From Gloeophyllum trabeum ATCC 11539 (lineage: Eukaryota; Basidiomycota; Agaricomycetes; Gloeophyllales; Gloeophyllaceae), in NCBI RefSeq assembly GCF_000344685.1, contig NW_006920418.1, forward strand, positions 671,620-735,619: a stretch of DNA of 64,000 bases. Reading direction: 5' to 3'. Below, piece after piece: positions 1 to 10,574 of this stretch. The position numbers were made by a program, and so were the translations under genes. The notes under the pieces are model-generated. The model saw only the letters and a program-made list of their open reading frames with translations. It was not told where the DNA came from and did not search any database. The first letter of the stretch is position 1. Each line of letters begins with the position of its first letter.

Positions 1-456
1 GAGCGTGTCTTTAGGTTGTATGCAGTACTTGTATGGTACCGGTATGGACCTCGTGGGGGCATCGGTCGGGTCCATAGCCGAGGACTCCTGTAACGAATGG
101 TCGGGCTGTTCGTCGCGGGCCGTCGTCGCCTCTGCAGGTGCAGATGGCGAAGAGCCCGGGCCATCCTCGTCATCCTCGTCATCCCCGAGCACAAACACAT
201 CCGCATCCCTGACCGCCGCATCGACGTTCCCGGCCGCTTCCCCGTGGGCGCCGACGGCGCCGGCTCCGCCCAGGCAGGCCAGGCAGGGGTCGTACCTCGC
301 AAGGCGGGGATTCTGCGCCGTACATGTCGGGCATATGGGGCGCCTGCAGCATCGCGTAACGAATATCGCGGCGTCGCTGGTCGGTTTCGGCGGCAGGGAG
401 GATGCGCAAGCAAGACATAAGGTGGTGCTAGGCCGGGGGACGGATAGCGCAGACAT
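1..456 (-). CDS. LysM-domain protein with N-terminal Cys-rich zinc-binding module (partial, runs off left edge)
   Basis: An uninterrupted frame of 152 codons opens at the ATG at 456 and is still open at base 1. Residues about 13-55 hold paired cysteines (LCLAC, RCCRRPICPTC, YDPCLACL) typical of a zinc-binding RING/ribbon-like module. An acidic stretch (LGDDEDDEDG) and a Ser/Pro/Ala-rich linker follow. The last visible residues, YKYCIQPKDTL, match the start of a LysM fold, which binds chitin or peptidoglycan-type glycans in other proteins. There is no signal peptide, so the protein looks intracellular, which is unusual for LysM proteins. It is divergent from ATG17 with only 191 bases between the two start codons. 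The rest of the LysM domain lies outside the window. Function is unknown. Other frames over this region lack this cysteine pattern and are judged shadows. Confidence 0.72.
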   Translation of the reverse strand, partial: MSALSVPRPSTTLCLACASSLPPKPTSDAAIFVTRCCRRPICPTCTAQNPRLARYDPCLACLGGAGAVGAHGEAAGNVDAAVRDADVFVLGDDEDDEDGPGSSPSAPAEATTARDEQPDHSLQESSAMDPTDAPTRSIPVPYKYCIQPKDTL

Positions 457-647
457 GTGCCAAAGTCTAGTAATATATCAACAGCTAGAATACAACGAGC
501 GAGGGAGAAGAGGCTATCAATACAGCAGAGACCGTGGCCGGAAGGACAAAGTAGATAGGTAGACCGTGCGACAATCCTGGGGAAATGCCTCTCCCCCCCG
601 GGCCAATCCCCCTCCCCGACTGCCGCCACCCACCGTGATCGAGCACC
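457..647. promoter_or_regulatory. Divergent promoter between the LysM gene and ATG17
   Basis: This 191-base interval separates two start codons that point away from each other, so it must carry both 5' leaders and the promoters. It contains C-rich/pyrimidine-rich runs just before the ATG17 start. I see no clear TATA element. Inferred from gene arrangement only. Confidence 0.4.
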
Positions 648-2496
648 ATGAGCGCGGAGCGCACGCCGCCGCCCGAGCAGCCGCACGTCGTCGCGCTCGT
701 CCTGCAGTCGAAGAAGGCGCTGCAGCACGGGCAAGCGCTGTGCGCGCGGGCGCACGCGATATCCACCGAGTCCGCCCGGCACGCCGTGGACGTCCTCGCG
801 CTCGACGCGAAGGTGAAGTGGACCAGCAACGCGGTGCGGGAGCAGCTGAAGGTGCGTCGCGGGCGCGGTGTCGACGCTCGGCTCATGGATTGTGGCAGCT
901 TGCGGCGAGTGTCGCGAGGAGGATCGAGGCGAGGCGCGCGGATGTCGAGCGGCAGGCTAAGGTGCGTGTGCTGTATGCTTGGGCCGCCCGTGCGCTGACC
1001 GCGTGCCGCCGTAGGAGTGGGATATACAGAAAGCGCAACGCTCCGACGCGCTCGATGCGATTCTGGAGTCCCTGGGCGAACAGGTCGTGCCTCCAGACTT
1101 CTACGAAACATCGTCCGGCACCTCGCCCTTTGGGAGTCAGGACTCGTCCGAGGAGGAAGCCCAGGGCCAACGTCGTCCGGTGACGCAGGGGAGCCATGAT
1201 GGTCTCGCGCCCAACGGTACGCACGCGAGGAAGAAGAGGCCGAGGGAGGACTGGAGCAGATGGAAGACCCTGCGCGACTTTGTGGACGAACGCGCGATCG
1301 ACGAGGTATTGGAGACGATGGACAACGACAGGCTGGCCCTGGAGGTGTGTCGCATCTGTCTGCGAGCTCTCGGCGGTTCGGGACTTGATCTCACGGAGCG
1401 TCGCGCATCTTGAACCGCAGGATGTCCTTGCGACGACTGCCGACTACTCCACCGTCCTGAATGGCCACATAACAACCATCCGTGAAGGCATGCCCGGAGC
1501 AAACACCGCGCCGACTATCGAAAGCGTCCTCCTCGCGCAGGAGAAGGTGTCTACGGATATGGCTGGCCACCTGGAGAGCCTGGCCGCGCATTACGACCAG
1601 ATGGCTGCGGCTCTGCACGACCATGAAGCGGGCGAGGCGTTCAGCGACGAGGACCTCCAGGGTACGTGCTCATCCGTAGCCATGCCACGTATGTTCTTAC
1701 CCTCGCCTGCGTAGAGATGAACCGGGACACGGAAGAATTACCGGCTATTATCACTGAACTGGAGGATAACGTGTCCTCGATCGAACGTCTGAAGTGAGTC
1801 TGCTATTTATCCACTATGCCTATGGAATACCGCGACTGAGCGCGCCGTAGCGAGCAGTTGCAGAGGGCGAAGGCGGCGGCGCAGGAGCACGTCTCGCTGC
1901 ACCGATCCACTCTGGACGATCTCGAGGAGCTCGGCGAGGTCATGACAGACATGTTGCAACATCAGGACCAAGTCCAGGTAACGTCGTCGAGCCCTCCCGT
2001 CCCCGTACCACTCCCTAACACCTCACGGCCATCGATGCAGGCGGACTGTGTCGAGCGGATGTCGCACCTCCAGGGCCACCTGATGACGCTCGAGGAGCTG
2101 CACCACAAGTACACGTCCTATCAGTTATCGTACAACAAGCTGCTCATCGAGATCGCCCGCCGACGGCAGTACCGCGAGGCGGCGGAGAATATCGTGCGGG
2201 GAATGATGGCGCAATTGGACGCTATGACCGAAGGTAGTATAGACCCGCTACCCGTTGTTAGACTACGTCTGAACTGCTCATTTTTGGCAGAGGAGCGTAT
2301 TGTGAGGCAGGACTTCAACGAGGAGCACGGACAGTATCTCCCTTCTGATCTGTGCCTGTGTATCGAGAACCCACCCACGAAGTGGGCGATTGTGCCATGG
2401 AATGGGGAGCCAGAAGAGGTTCTCCCTGATGTGGATAATGATCTGCTGTTAGAGGTGCGCAATCATGCTGGACGTGGAGTGACTGACGTTTGCTGA
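648..2496 (+). CDS. ATG17: Autophagy scaffold protein Atg17
   Basis: Atg17 is the scaffold of the Atg1 kinase complex that recruits Atg13/Atg29/Atg31-type partners to the pre-autophagosomal structure. Eight exons (648-851, 899-961, 1015-1344, 1421-1661, 1715-1793, 1851-1977, 2041-2233, 2291-2496) splice to 1443 bases, exactly 480 residues plus stop. The N-terminus carries the family pattern VVALVLQSKKALQHGQALC. Next comes WDIQKAQRSDALDAILESLG, then long amphipathic heptad-rich helices consistent with the crescent-shaped coiled-coil dimer. The C-terminus has EERIVRQDFNEEHGQYLPSD and the LCLCIENPPTKWAI stretch found in fungal Atg17. Length is in the usual 400-500 range. All introns are 45-76 bases with GT-AG ends. 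I see no damage. The family assignment comes from recognised motifs. Confidence 0.9.
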
Positions 2497-2630
2497 CGCG
2501 GCATGCCAAGGCGAAGGACAGGACGGTTAACTCGGGAGGGTTGGCTGGCAGTCAGAGTCTATGAGCGGACCTGGCCAGCCCGTCTATTGTTATTTTATGG
2601 TCGTGTAATGTTACAGGTGCCACACTACGA

Positions 2631-3166
2631 TCATGAGCCGCCAAACTTCCTCTTCAACTATTCCTCGATGCTCGTCCTCTTCACTTTCGGCCAAGCCTCA
2701 TGATGGTTGAACTCGGCAGGTCCGTACCCGATCCCCGTCATCTGGCCGCCCTCCACGGTGTACTAGAACTGCACCGGGATTTTGCTGCTCCCAGCAACAT
2801 CTTTCGGCGCTCTGCTTGGGTCCTCGAGGACCCTATGCGCCTCCCCCACCGGTCCGTGCACCCGCTCGACGGGCTTACCGCTCCTCCAGCATCTGCGCGA
2901 TCCTCGCCTGGCTGACCGTGTCACTCGGCAAGTGAAGCGTGCGATTGCGCGAGTCCTCGGGGCGCACGAGGGTCGCCAACGCGAAATTCCTGACGTCGTC
3001 GAGGCTCGACCAGTCGACCTTCGCGCTCGCGTCGCCGAGGATGTACATCTTGTACTTCGGTCCGACGCGCGCGGTGCCGGTTAGGTCGGGCTTGTAGGAG
3101 GGCAGCTGGGGGTTGGCGAGGGGTTGCCCCGAATATCGCGACATTCTGTAGTTCGATTGATGACAT
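2631..3166 (-). pseudogene. Internally deleted NmrA-like NAD(P)-binding protein pseudogene
   Basis: The relic starts with MSSIELQNVAIFGAT (ATG at 3166), the usual start of NmrA/isoflavone-reductase-like Rossmann proteins. It then jumps, out of frame, to the C-terminal third of the same family (YKMYILGDASAKVDWSSLDD, LHLPSDTVSQARIAQMLEER). The middle of the fold is missing. Further lesions are a frameshift at about 2876, where the frame meets TAA at 2877-2875; a TAG at 2765-2763 where W or Y is expected before YTVEGGQMTG; and a TAG at 2660-2658 inside the C-terminal helix before LKRKFGGS. The true terminal stop is TGA at 2633-2631. It lies head-on to the 3' end of ATG17. No functional product is likely. 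Confidence 0.75.
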
Positions 3167-3891
3167 GACAGTTGTCTCGAAGGCTGTGGATTGGACTGCG
3201 AGGGTATGGTAGCTATTACGGATGTTTATAATAGGTTGGTACGGCATCTTTGCCGATGCACGTCATATATCATCTCATAGCATTTCAGCTCTTGTGCAGG
3301 CGTGTCCGGGAGTCTTCGCACTCGTTCGTGCGGCCAGAACATTGCACCCTATGGTTGCTGACTTTACTGCTTCTCACCGAACATCCAGGCCGATATTCAG
3401 AGCGGCTTTTATCACCTGAGCCCAGGATTCGATCACAATGGATAGTCACCTATCTGCAGGGAGGCTATTCTACGTTTCCTTCTAGGTTGCTCCATTATCG
3501 TGCATACAAAGCCGTGGACTTACCATTCCTGTGATGCTTTTCGTGACATATAGACGGACTCGGGCCCCAAGCCCCTACTCTCAACAACAGCAAGTGATAT
3601 TGCAGGTCACGTTGTAGCTATTTATTCTTCGCCCACCAGGGGATATGGGAATGCTGTTCTACCGAGCTTGCGTGCGTGAAGTTCAAGAATTGGTTGCGAT
3701 TTCCCTAGTTGATCGTGACCGAGCGTCCAATGGTTGCTGCACGATTAATGTATGAGCCTAGCACTGATTCCACATGCATGTATGCCCAATATAACACCAG
3801 TCGATCCCTATACCGTAGAGGGAATATGGTGACAGAACCCTAACCTTGTGCGCGCCAAATGCCTTGGTATTGAATCTTGTTTTACACGATT
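3167..3891. other. Intergenic, no gene recognised
   Basis: About 725 bases with only a short ORF (3250-3534) that has no recognisable motif or spliced continuation. I see no repeat or RNA gene. It probably holds the 3' UTR of the seven-TM gene on its right and the dead upstream region of the NmrA relic. Confidence 0.4.
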
Positions 3892-4990
3892 CTATGATAC
3901 TAATCCCCTCCCAGGTAACGTCCGAGTAGCTGCCGGGTTGTGATGTGACATTGTCAAGTCATTGATCTCGATATCCACATCTACAGCCGCAGAGGAACCA
4001 TGGCTTTCAGGGACGAGCCCTGGTACGGCAAACGACATCACAGCCACCAGCTCCGGTAACGCCCCCAAGAGATAGAACAGCCACCCGTCGTGTGTCTGCT
4101 TTTCTTCCTGGAACGTAGCTGATTTCGTGCTAGCCGTGAGAAGTAACGATCGAACAAGCAGCATGGTCGGAATAGCCAGGAAGGCTAGTGGCTGTAACGC
4201 CGGAACGTACAGAACCATCACAGGGCTTTGCCACCTTCTCGAATCAAAGAGCTCTGTAACACCAGTGAATTCACGAACACCAACGAGTACATGACAAGCG
4301 TCTGACCTTGTACTTTTACGCGGAAAATCTCGCGCCTCAGCAGGATGGCGATACGCAGCCATACAAGTAACGACACGACCAAGAAAATAACCGTGCTCGA
4401 ATGCCTTAGCCTCCGACTCCTAGAGGTGTAATGACTTCGCAGCCATGAGTACTCGTCGAGGGTGCCTTCCGCTCGCACTCCAAGGACGACAGCGCTCAAT
4501 AATGCGCCGATAATCCCGAGATTGCATAATACCGAGGACATAGAACCACCGAGTACAGCAGGCCTACGTATCCTGCTGTGTGTACAATGTTGAGCAGGTG
4601 CGGTTCCAAATCGCAGCCCACTTACCGGGCAGATGTGAGCAGGTGGGCTGCATAGACAACGACCGCGAATCCTACATTCCACAGCACGACTCCGACAATG
4701 AATTTTTTGAAGTTAGGCAGGTGCCGATTGCAGGACATCGTTCGTAAAACGAAGGTGGCGACCCTCACTAGGTGGGGAATCATTGACCGGTAGGTTCATG
4801 AGGAAATGGTAGACGTACCGATACAGAATGCCAGCACAACGGCCGTTGTGACCTCGCGTCTTCGCAACCATTTGAGGGCAAAGAACGCCGTGCACCCTAT
4901 GTATGCGCAGGCGCAGAGCAAAGCGACAAACGGATATTCAAGGCCATAGTATTGACCGAGGGGGTATCCCATAGTGTACAAGAGCGCAGG
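3892..4990 (-). CDS. Seven-TM integral membrane protein, RTA1-like/uncharacterised, tandem copy 1
   Basis: Spliced hydrophobic exons on the minus strand encode multiple membrane helices. In order they contain YPFVALLCACAYIGCTAFFA, then VRVATFVLR and FIVGVVLWNVGFAVVVYAAH, then LGIIGALLSAVVLGV, then STVIFLVVSLLVWLRIAILL, then VMVLYVPALQPLAFLAIP, and finally GWLFYLLGALPELVAVMS followed by a cytosolic tail. Introns fall at about 4818-4757, after TSAR near 4624, and at about 4309-4257. The last one (53 bases) removes an apparent frameshift. The TM pattern with a late aromatic helix before a PGLVP end resembles fungal RTA1-like or DUF7702 proteins. The exact start is unresolved: the first exon extends upstream of 4981 and an additional 5' exon may exist. 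It is paralogous to the gene at 6098-7307. Substrate or ligand unknown. Confidence 0.6.
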
Positions 4991-6097
4991 GGTCGGTGCA
5001 GACGCTCCGGCAATGTTGCTTGAGCATCCTCCGGCTTTCAGACATTTGCAGCTTCACCATCAGTAACATCGTCCACAGCCTCACACAGCGCCTTGTGCGT
5101 CATATGACTGGATGTCGGAGGTAAATGCGTTGCCGTCACCCACCATTTCCGTCTGACGAGCGCTTCACGATCAGGCGCCAATCACGTAGTTAACACTGCC
5201 ACTTTTGGCTCTTCCGGAAGTGATTACCATCCAAGTAGGCCGCAAGCGCGTCCTTCATTGCATTTGAGTCATAGAGCAACATGGCCAGACCCACCTCCAT
5301 CCAGCCACGCGGCAAGCCTCGAAAATATAGAGGATGCTTTCAGCATTGCAGAAGGCTGGATGTGCAATGTGATTGCGTGCAGCTCACCGACAAGATCAAC
5401 TCGTTCGAGTTCTACTTGTGTCGGCAGAACAATTGCTTCATGTGTAGGAGCTCAGTGAATGGTTCAGCACGATCGTCACAGAATGGTGTGATCTAAAACA
5501 TGGATATAAATCTGGTCTGCTTCTGCGGCGCACATACCGAAGATATGCGGACCGAATATTCCCCCTCATGCCTCTTCCCCCCTCCTACAAGTACCAGGGG
5601 CAGCGTCTGCTGCCCATTCCGGATTACACACACACACACTTCGAATATTCGGAAAGAGAAGGTACAAAGCACCGAGTACTCCTGCGGGCGGCATTGGCTG
5701 CCATCTTCCGCAGCATCTCCACCTCTATCCGCTTTCGCGGCAATGGCGAACTGACATGTCACCAAAGTCGTGGTGATGCCCACAACCTATCGCTGGCCTT
5801 GACGAGATTACCAAGGCGGGCGCCGACTTGTAGCCTACGACCGTCTACGGACATAGTTGACAGGCTTGAGCAGGAGAGGCACGGACGGATGTCAGCAAGG
5901 AAACGGGTCTGATCTATAGCTGGAGCAAACTGTACAGGAGTTTGTGTCTCGGGCGGCAGGCGGTGTCCGGAGGAACATTAGAGGAGACTTGGAGAACCTT
6001 CCGGTGTTCCCACTGAGAGGTCTTATACTCTGTGCGACTATAAATCCTAGGTTGCTCGTGTGCCTTTGTGAGACAGAGGTGCTGGTGTGCCGGGAGT
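4991..6097. other. Spacer between tandem membrane-protein genes
   Basis: About 1.1 kb separating the two paralogues. It contains a short CA repeat near 5627 and several short ORFs on both strands without motifs. A small ORF 5281-5496 has six cysteines, but no spliced partner or family is recognised. The true 5' exon of the downstream membrane-protein gene may lie between 4990 and 5300 but I could not place it. Confidence 0.3.
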
Positions 6098-7307
6098 TTA
6101 GATGGGCAATTGACGCGAGCTCCACGAATGAAGACGTAGCTCGATCGGCGAAGGCACAACCCCAGGTACACCGAGTAGTGCGGCGGCTAGCGACTCAGGC
6201 ACTGCGCTGAATATGTAATAGAAGGTCTCCCCTGTCGCGGTATTCGTTGGCGCAGGTCCGTCACTTCCGACTGCGAGAGCAGAGAATAGCGAACGTAGGA
6301 AGAGCATGGCGACGATGATGGCGATGAAGATGAGAGAGGTTGAGCGCCGGTGTGGTCTATGGTCAGTACGTTCATCTGTGGACGACGACATAAGTCGCAG
6401 TGACCTGAGGAGCAATAATGATCAGGTTACCTATGTATCGTGTCCCTTCGTGTCGTAATAGTACAAACATTTGAAATACGAGTATGCAGCATACAATCAG
6501 ATACAGCGGTGCATCCGCTTTTCTGACTGGTTTATGATTGCGGTCCAATCGATGCATCAACCAGTAGCTGTAGACAACGCTGCGTGCCTGCTTGAGCCTG
6601 AGAAAGATGCAGTATAAGAGTGAAGCGAGGACAACGCCGCGGTTCCTTCTGAGTCGTCTGACTATGCCCCTTAGACCGTCCGTCACGTGCGGTCCACTGA
6701 ACTCATCTCTGCAAAGTAATGGTCGTAGTTCAAAAGGATGGCTTATTAGTACTGACGAAGGAGCTGGTTTCTGAAATGTACTAACCGTTGTAGCACCAGG
6801 AGATAAGCTGCGTAGAGAATCGCAGAGGTGCCTGCGTTGTTTATGACTGCGTTGTGTCTCCGTATAGTTGAGAATTCGTGACATGGCGATATACTGGTCT
6901 GCAAAGCCCGCAGGCCGAAGATAGTCACGCGACCTGCAGGCAGATGCGTTAGATTATGGAGAAGACAATTGCTAATATCACTCACAACACGAGAAAAGGA
7001 CCAAAAGGAGATGAACGGTGGCCCGACATCTGCTGAATAGGACGAGGTGACGGTACAGCAGTAGGATATGAACAAAGGTCATAGCGATCGCTGCGTAGTC
7101 CGAGTACACCGCGAAATGTTCGGCATAATGGGCTACCATAGGATATACTGACATGAATGTCGCATGAGTGAAAGTTGCAGTCCAAGTCTTGTCTGGGGTG
7201 CAACGTAGGGCCCGCCATCGTCGGCAGCCTTTATGAACTGATGCTCGGAAGACCTGCCGGACTGCGAGACTGTTCGAAACTCGTGTTCGCTTAGACAGAA
7301 ACGTCAT
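6098..7307 (-). CDS. Seven-TM integral membrane protein, RTA1-like/uncharacterised, tandem copy 2
   Basis: A paralogue of the gene at 3892-4990 with the same helix order. Matching segments are YAAIAMTFVHILLLYRHLVL, the RVTIFGLRALQTS motif (compare VRVATFVLR in copy 1), NNAGTSAILYAAYLLVLQR, GVVLASLLYCIFLRL, LYLIVCCILVFQMFVLLRHE, STSLIFIAIIVAMLFLRSLF and FYYIFSAVPESLAAALLGVP. Exons are joined by short introns, including one at about 6449-6395 that restores frame between RHEGTRYI and DERTDHR. The end is SSRQLPI with stop at 6098. The start at 7307 is uncertain because the first 40 residues look unlike a membrane-protein leader; an internal start is possible. Amino-acid similarity between the copies is moderate, so the duplication is not recent. 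Confidence 0.55.
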
Positions 7308-8283
7308 CCATACCGTCGAAAGCTATCAAGTGCACAGCCATCGCTCACCGCGACGTAAGGTGTCTGACGCGACCCGAGAGTACCCGAATAGTTCGTCCAA
7401 GGTTCAAGTTGTTATCCTATAGCTAGGGAAATTGTAAGTGTAGCCGTATAAACCACAAAGGACGTGGACTCTGCCAGCGTGAACCTGCCCTGCACGATGC
7501 AGGCAAGACTGCATACAGGATTGGTCTGTGCGATTCAGTGGACTCAAGCTGCGATCGGGCCGGGCGCACGTGAATGGATTCCGCTGGACGAAAGCCCTTC
7601 TGCAAAATACGAAGGATCAATCTCCTATTAGTCTTGCGTACGCATGAGCCTCCAGCTCACAGTCGTCAGTTCACCCGCATCGATTCTCCCTCCCTGGGGA
7701 TGCAACGCCGACGAAACTGACTGCCGTGCGAGTCATCAGCGACAGGACGCCACAGCCCTGCATAGCAGCCACAATATTAGTGGCCTAAAGGATCCGATAT
7801 ATTTGCTGATGAAGGCAGCGCGGGGACCATTAATATTCATGGCTCAGCGAGTCCTTATGGGTTACGGTTATGAACATCAGCGGGTACAACAGACGGCGCC
7901 TTCCAATCGCAGCATCCGCGTACCCATGCACCCGTATCTAGTGACTAAACGGGCAGCGGCGATGCGGGACACGCGAAGCAATACCGAGCGATATTCCCCT
8001 GCCAAACGGTTAGGCTTACGAAACATACTCTCAAGCCGCAGCTTCCCGTAGGAGCTCTAGGACCATCTCTTTCGAAATCGGAACATCCCTGATGTATCAA
8101 AGTCAATCTGCACGGAAGGCAAAATTAAATACTGCCTTTCATTAAGCACAGGATTCATTGAATAGCGGGGAGAAAACCCCTTCCAACGCCCTCATATATG
8201 ACACGTACAAGAGCCAATACACCTACATAGTCTACATTTGCAGTTAAGGTCGCCCTGGTTCGCTCCGAAATAGAATAAACCAA
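7308..8283. other. Intergenic, no gene recognised
   Basis: Nearly 1 kb without a supportable gene. A plus-strand ORF at 7644-8051 (135 residues) has no family motif, no hydrophobic pattern and no splice partners, so I treat it as chance. It probably contains the promoter of the seven-TM gene and the 3' UTR of SDS22. Confidence 0.35.
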
Positions 8284-9856
8284 TCACGCCGCCGCTCTGG
8301 TGTATCTGCACGGATAATGAGAATCGTCGGTCTATAGAAGTGGCATACACTCGACACTCACGTTGCGTCAATTTGCTTCAGCTGCGGCAGCGCGAGCATG
8401 ATCTTCCGCCGATAATTCACACCCTCGGTCCGCTGGCACGGGTTTCCCTCAAGGTAGATGGTCTCGAGCGTGCTGATGTGCTTGAGTTGCGGCTCGAGCG
8501 CCTGCAGGCTCTCTATCCGATTACCACTCATCTATGCATTGACGCGGGGTGAATTCAAGAGCGTGCATGCTGAAATGAGCGGAAAGGGCATACCCAAAGC
8601 TCTTCGAGTGATGTCAGGTGCGAGACGTTCTCAACCTCCGGGATGAAATTCGACCCTACGTCCAGTGTCCTGAGTTTCAGCTGAGAGTGCAGGCATTAAG
8701 TGTCCTGCGGCCAGAAGGAATAACTCGTCATTCGAGCCTTACGTTTTTATCCAGGCCTTCTAGCCGCTGGATACCATTATGGCTGAGGTACAACTCTTCC
8801 AAACTCTCCAGTTGTTCCAAGTTCTCGATCTTCGTTATTCGGTTTGACTGTATCGATAATATCTTGAGACGCTTGAGGGTATCGAGACCCTACGGGCAAC
8901 AGGATCACCGAGCCGCGCTATCGGTAAGCGATAACTAGTTACCTCGAGCCTTGTGATCTTGTTCTTACCCAGCCACAGCTCTTCGAGGTTAACGAGGGCA
9001 TCAAGATTCTCGATTTTCTGCAGAATCGTTTATCGAGGTTAGAAGGCAATCGGACTGCTCAAATACATGCTTACTCGAATCCTATTTCCTCCTAGTTCTA
9101 GACTTCGCAGCGTGGAGCCGATGCCCTGAAGACCGTCAATCTTCGAAATCTTGTTCTGAACAAAGTACAGAGTGTCCAAGGACGTGAGATACGACAAGTT
9201 CTCAGGAACGGCTCGTAGGAGGTTAAATGAGAGGTCTAAGACGCTAATTATGACTAGTCTGCACATGTATACAGAGGTAGCGCGGGGAAAGGCACTCACG
9301 TCAGTTTCGACAGTTTATTCAGGGCGTCCCCGATGGTCTTGATCTTGTTATCGTAAAAGTCCAACTCCTCGAGATTAGTAAGGGTGTGGAAGATTTGGGG
9401 GTCCAGGTAGGAGATCTGGTTCTGGCGCAGGCAGAGCTTCTTGAGGTGGGCGGCAAACCGGGGCAAGCGGAGATTGGCGAGCGAGTTGAGACGGGAATGG
9501 ATCAATTCTAGTTCCTACGGTGATGTGAGCAAGTTTTCCTCGATATAATGGACTCTGACCATCGCTTACTTGTGTGTCATCCGGGTAGCTCGCGAGGAAG
9601 TCGTTCAAGTCTCCCTCCTCGTCCTCCTCTTCGTCGTCCTCCTCGGCTTCACTTTCAACGTGATGCGGGTGCTCTTCACGCACAACCGTGACTACTCTAG
9701 CTCGAGTTCTAATCGTTTTTTCATGTCAGGTTGTGCAAATCCAACGGAGATGACACGAATTCGGACGTACTTTTCTACTACTACTAGATCTCCGACTTCT
9801 GTCTGCTCAATTGCCTCAGCCTTGACATCGGCCACTTGCGCTTCAGAATCCGACAT
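8284..9856 (-). CDS. SDS22: Protein phosphatase 1 regulatory subunit Sds22 (LRR protein)
   Basis: Sds22 binds the catalytic subunit of protein phosphatase 1 and controls its assembly and mitotic activity in nucleus and cytosol. Nine exons (9771-9856, 9570-9708, 9300-9514, 9075-9258, 8943-9017, 8743-8889, 8594-8680, 8362-8531, 8284-8305) sum to 1125 bases, exactly 374 residues plus stop. After an acidic N-terminus come tandem SDS22-type leucine-rich repeats of about 22 residues, for example LKKLCLRQNQISYLD, LEELDFYDNKIKTIG, LEELWLGKNKITRLE, LKILSIQSNRITKIE and LEELYLSHNGIQRLE. The C-terminal cap ends IYLEGNPCQR...QLKQIDATYTRAAA, as in known Sds22. Exon borders often coincide with repeat borders. 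No lesions. Confidence 0.92.
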
Positions 9857-9989
9857 GACCTCGATATGTGCGTAGACAGTATTCAGTCCGAGCTCCAGAC
9901 GTAGATACCGTTGGGTGACAGACGTTCAACGTTCAACGCTGGGATGTTCAGTGTCTTGTGCACAGGTCAGCACCCGAGTCAGTGCGACG

Positions 9990-10005
9990 GGCGCGTCGAC
10001 GCGCC
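9990..10005. promoter_or_regulatory. 16-bp perfect palindrome with GACGCG cores upstream of SDS22
   Basis: GGCGCGTCGACGCGCC is its own reverse complement and lies about 134 bases upstream of the SDS22 start codon. It contains two opposed GACGCG halves, close to the MluI cell-cycle box core ACGCG(T) bound by MBF/SBF-type factors in fungi. A further GACGCG occurs at about 10012. A role in cell-cycle expression of SDS22 is inference. Confidence 0.35.
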
Positions 10006-10407
10006 AATTAGACGCGAGGGCACGTGGCTGCGATCGACATATCGGGGAGATCTCTCACTCGTGCTTTGGTATTTTGTTTCTGTGTAAACCCTTCTGCCTC
10101 CTGCAGTCAGGTATACTATCAAAGGGCAACCTTGCTTGTGTTGCACACCGTAGACTTGTGCTTCCGACTTGTGACAGTGTCTCAACTCCCCTGGGTTTAC
10201 CCGTGCTTGTTCTGCAGAAAACACACAGGCTACAGTCAGATTATTCTCATTGAATTCGGGAATGATACTTAGTCTGGCACTTGAACTTGAAGCTTGACAT
10301 ATATAGTTTACTGTGTTCAAGCACAACGCATGGGCCCATTGCCTCTCTCACTCTGTAATACCGGGTAAGGCGATTACGGCCCAATCGGCCCTCGAGTGAC
10401 CCTCCTT

Positions 10408-10574
10408 ATGCTCCATTTCATTAGATCCTTATTTCTTTTGTCCAACGACTTCTTCCTATCATGCAAGGCTGCATTGGAATATCATAACCAGGCTGGTGAG
10501 TACCTTAATGATTTAATCTGTATGCTAATGTGGCATTCCTCGTTGCAGTCGCCGGGGGCAGGAACTCCGCTTGA
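10408..10574 (+). CDS. Possible tiny spliced ORF or intron-containing UTR exon
   Basis: A near-ideal 53-base intron lies at 10496-10548, with donor GTGAGT, branch-like CTAAT and acceptor TTGCAG. Joining its flanks gives a 37-residue ORF (exons 10408-10495 and 10549-10574) with a hydrophobic start (MLHFIRSLFLLSNDF). The intron is convincing; the protein is not, since 37 residues can arise by chance. It could equally be a spliced non-coding RNA or the 5' leader of an unrecognised gene in 10.6-11.0 kb. Nothing recognised in 10575-11301, which also carries the GATA gene's 3' UTR. Confidence 0.22.

Noticed and set aside
97..562. Plus-strand ORFs at the left edge (107 and 185 residues)
   Set aside because: They are antisense to the LysM frame, which alone carries ordered cysteine pairs and a LysM start.
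4200..4310. Apparent +1 frameshift in seven-TM copy 1
   Set aside because: A normal 53-base GT-AG intron (about 4309-4257) joins FRVKVQ to ELFDSRRWQSP and restores frame, matching an intron at the equivalent place in copy 2.
5625..5640. Short CA dinucleotide run
   Set aside because: Only about five units; ordinary microsatellite noise.
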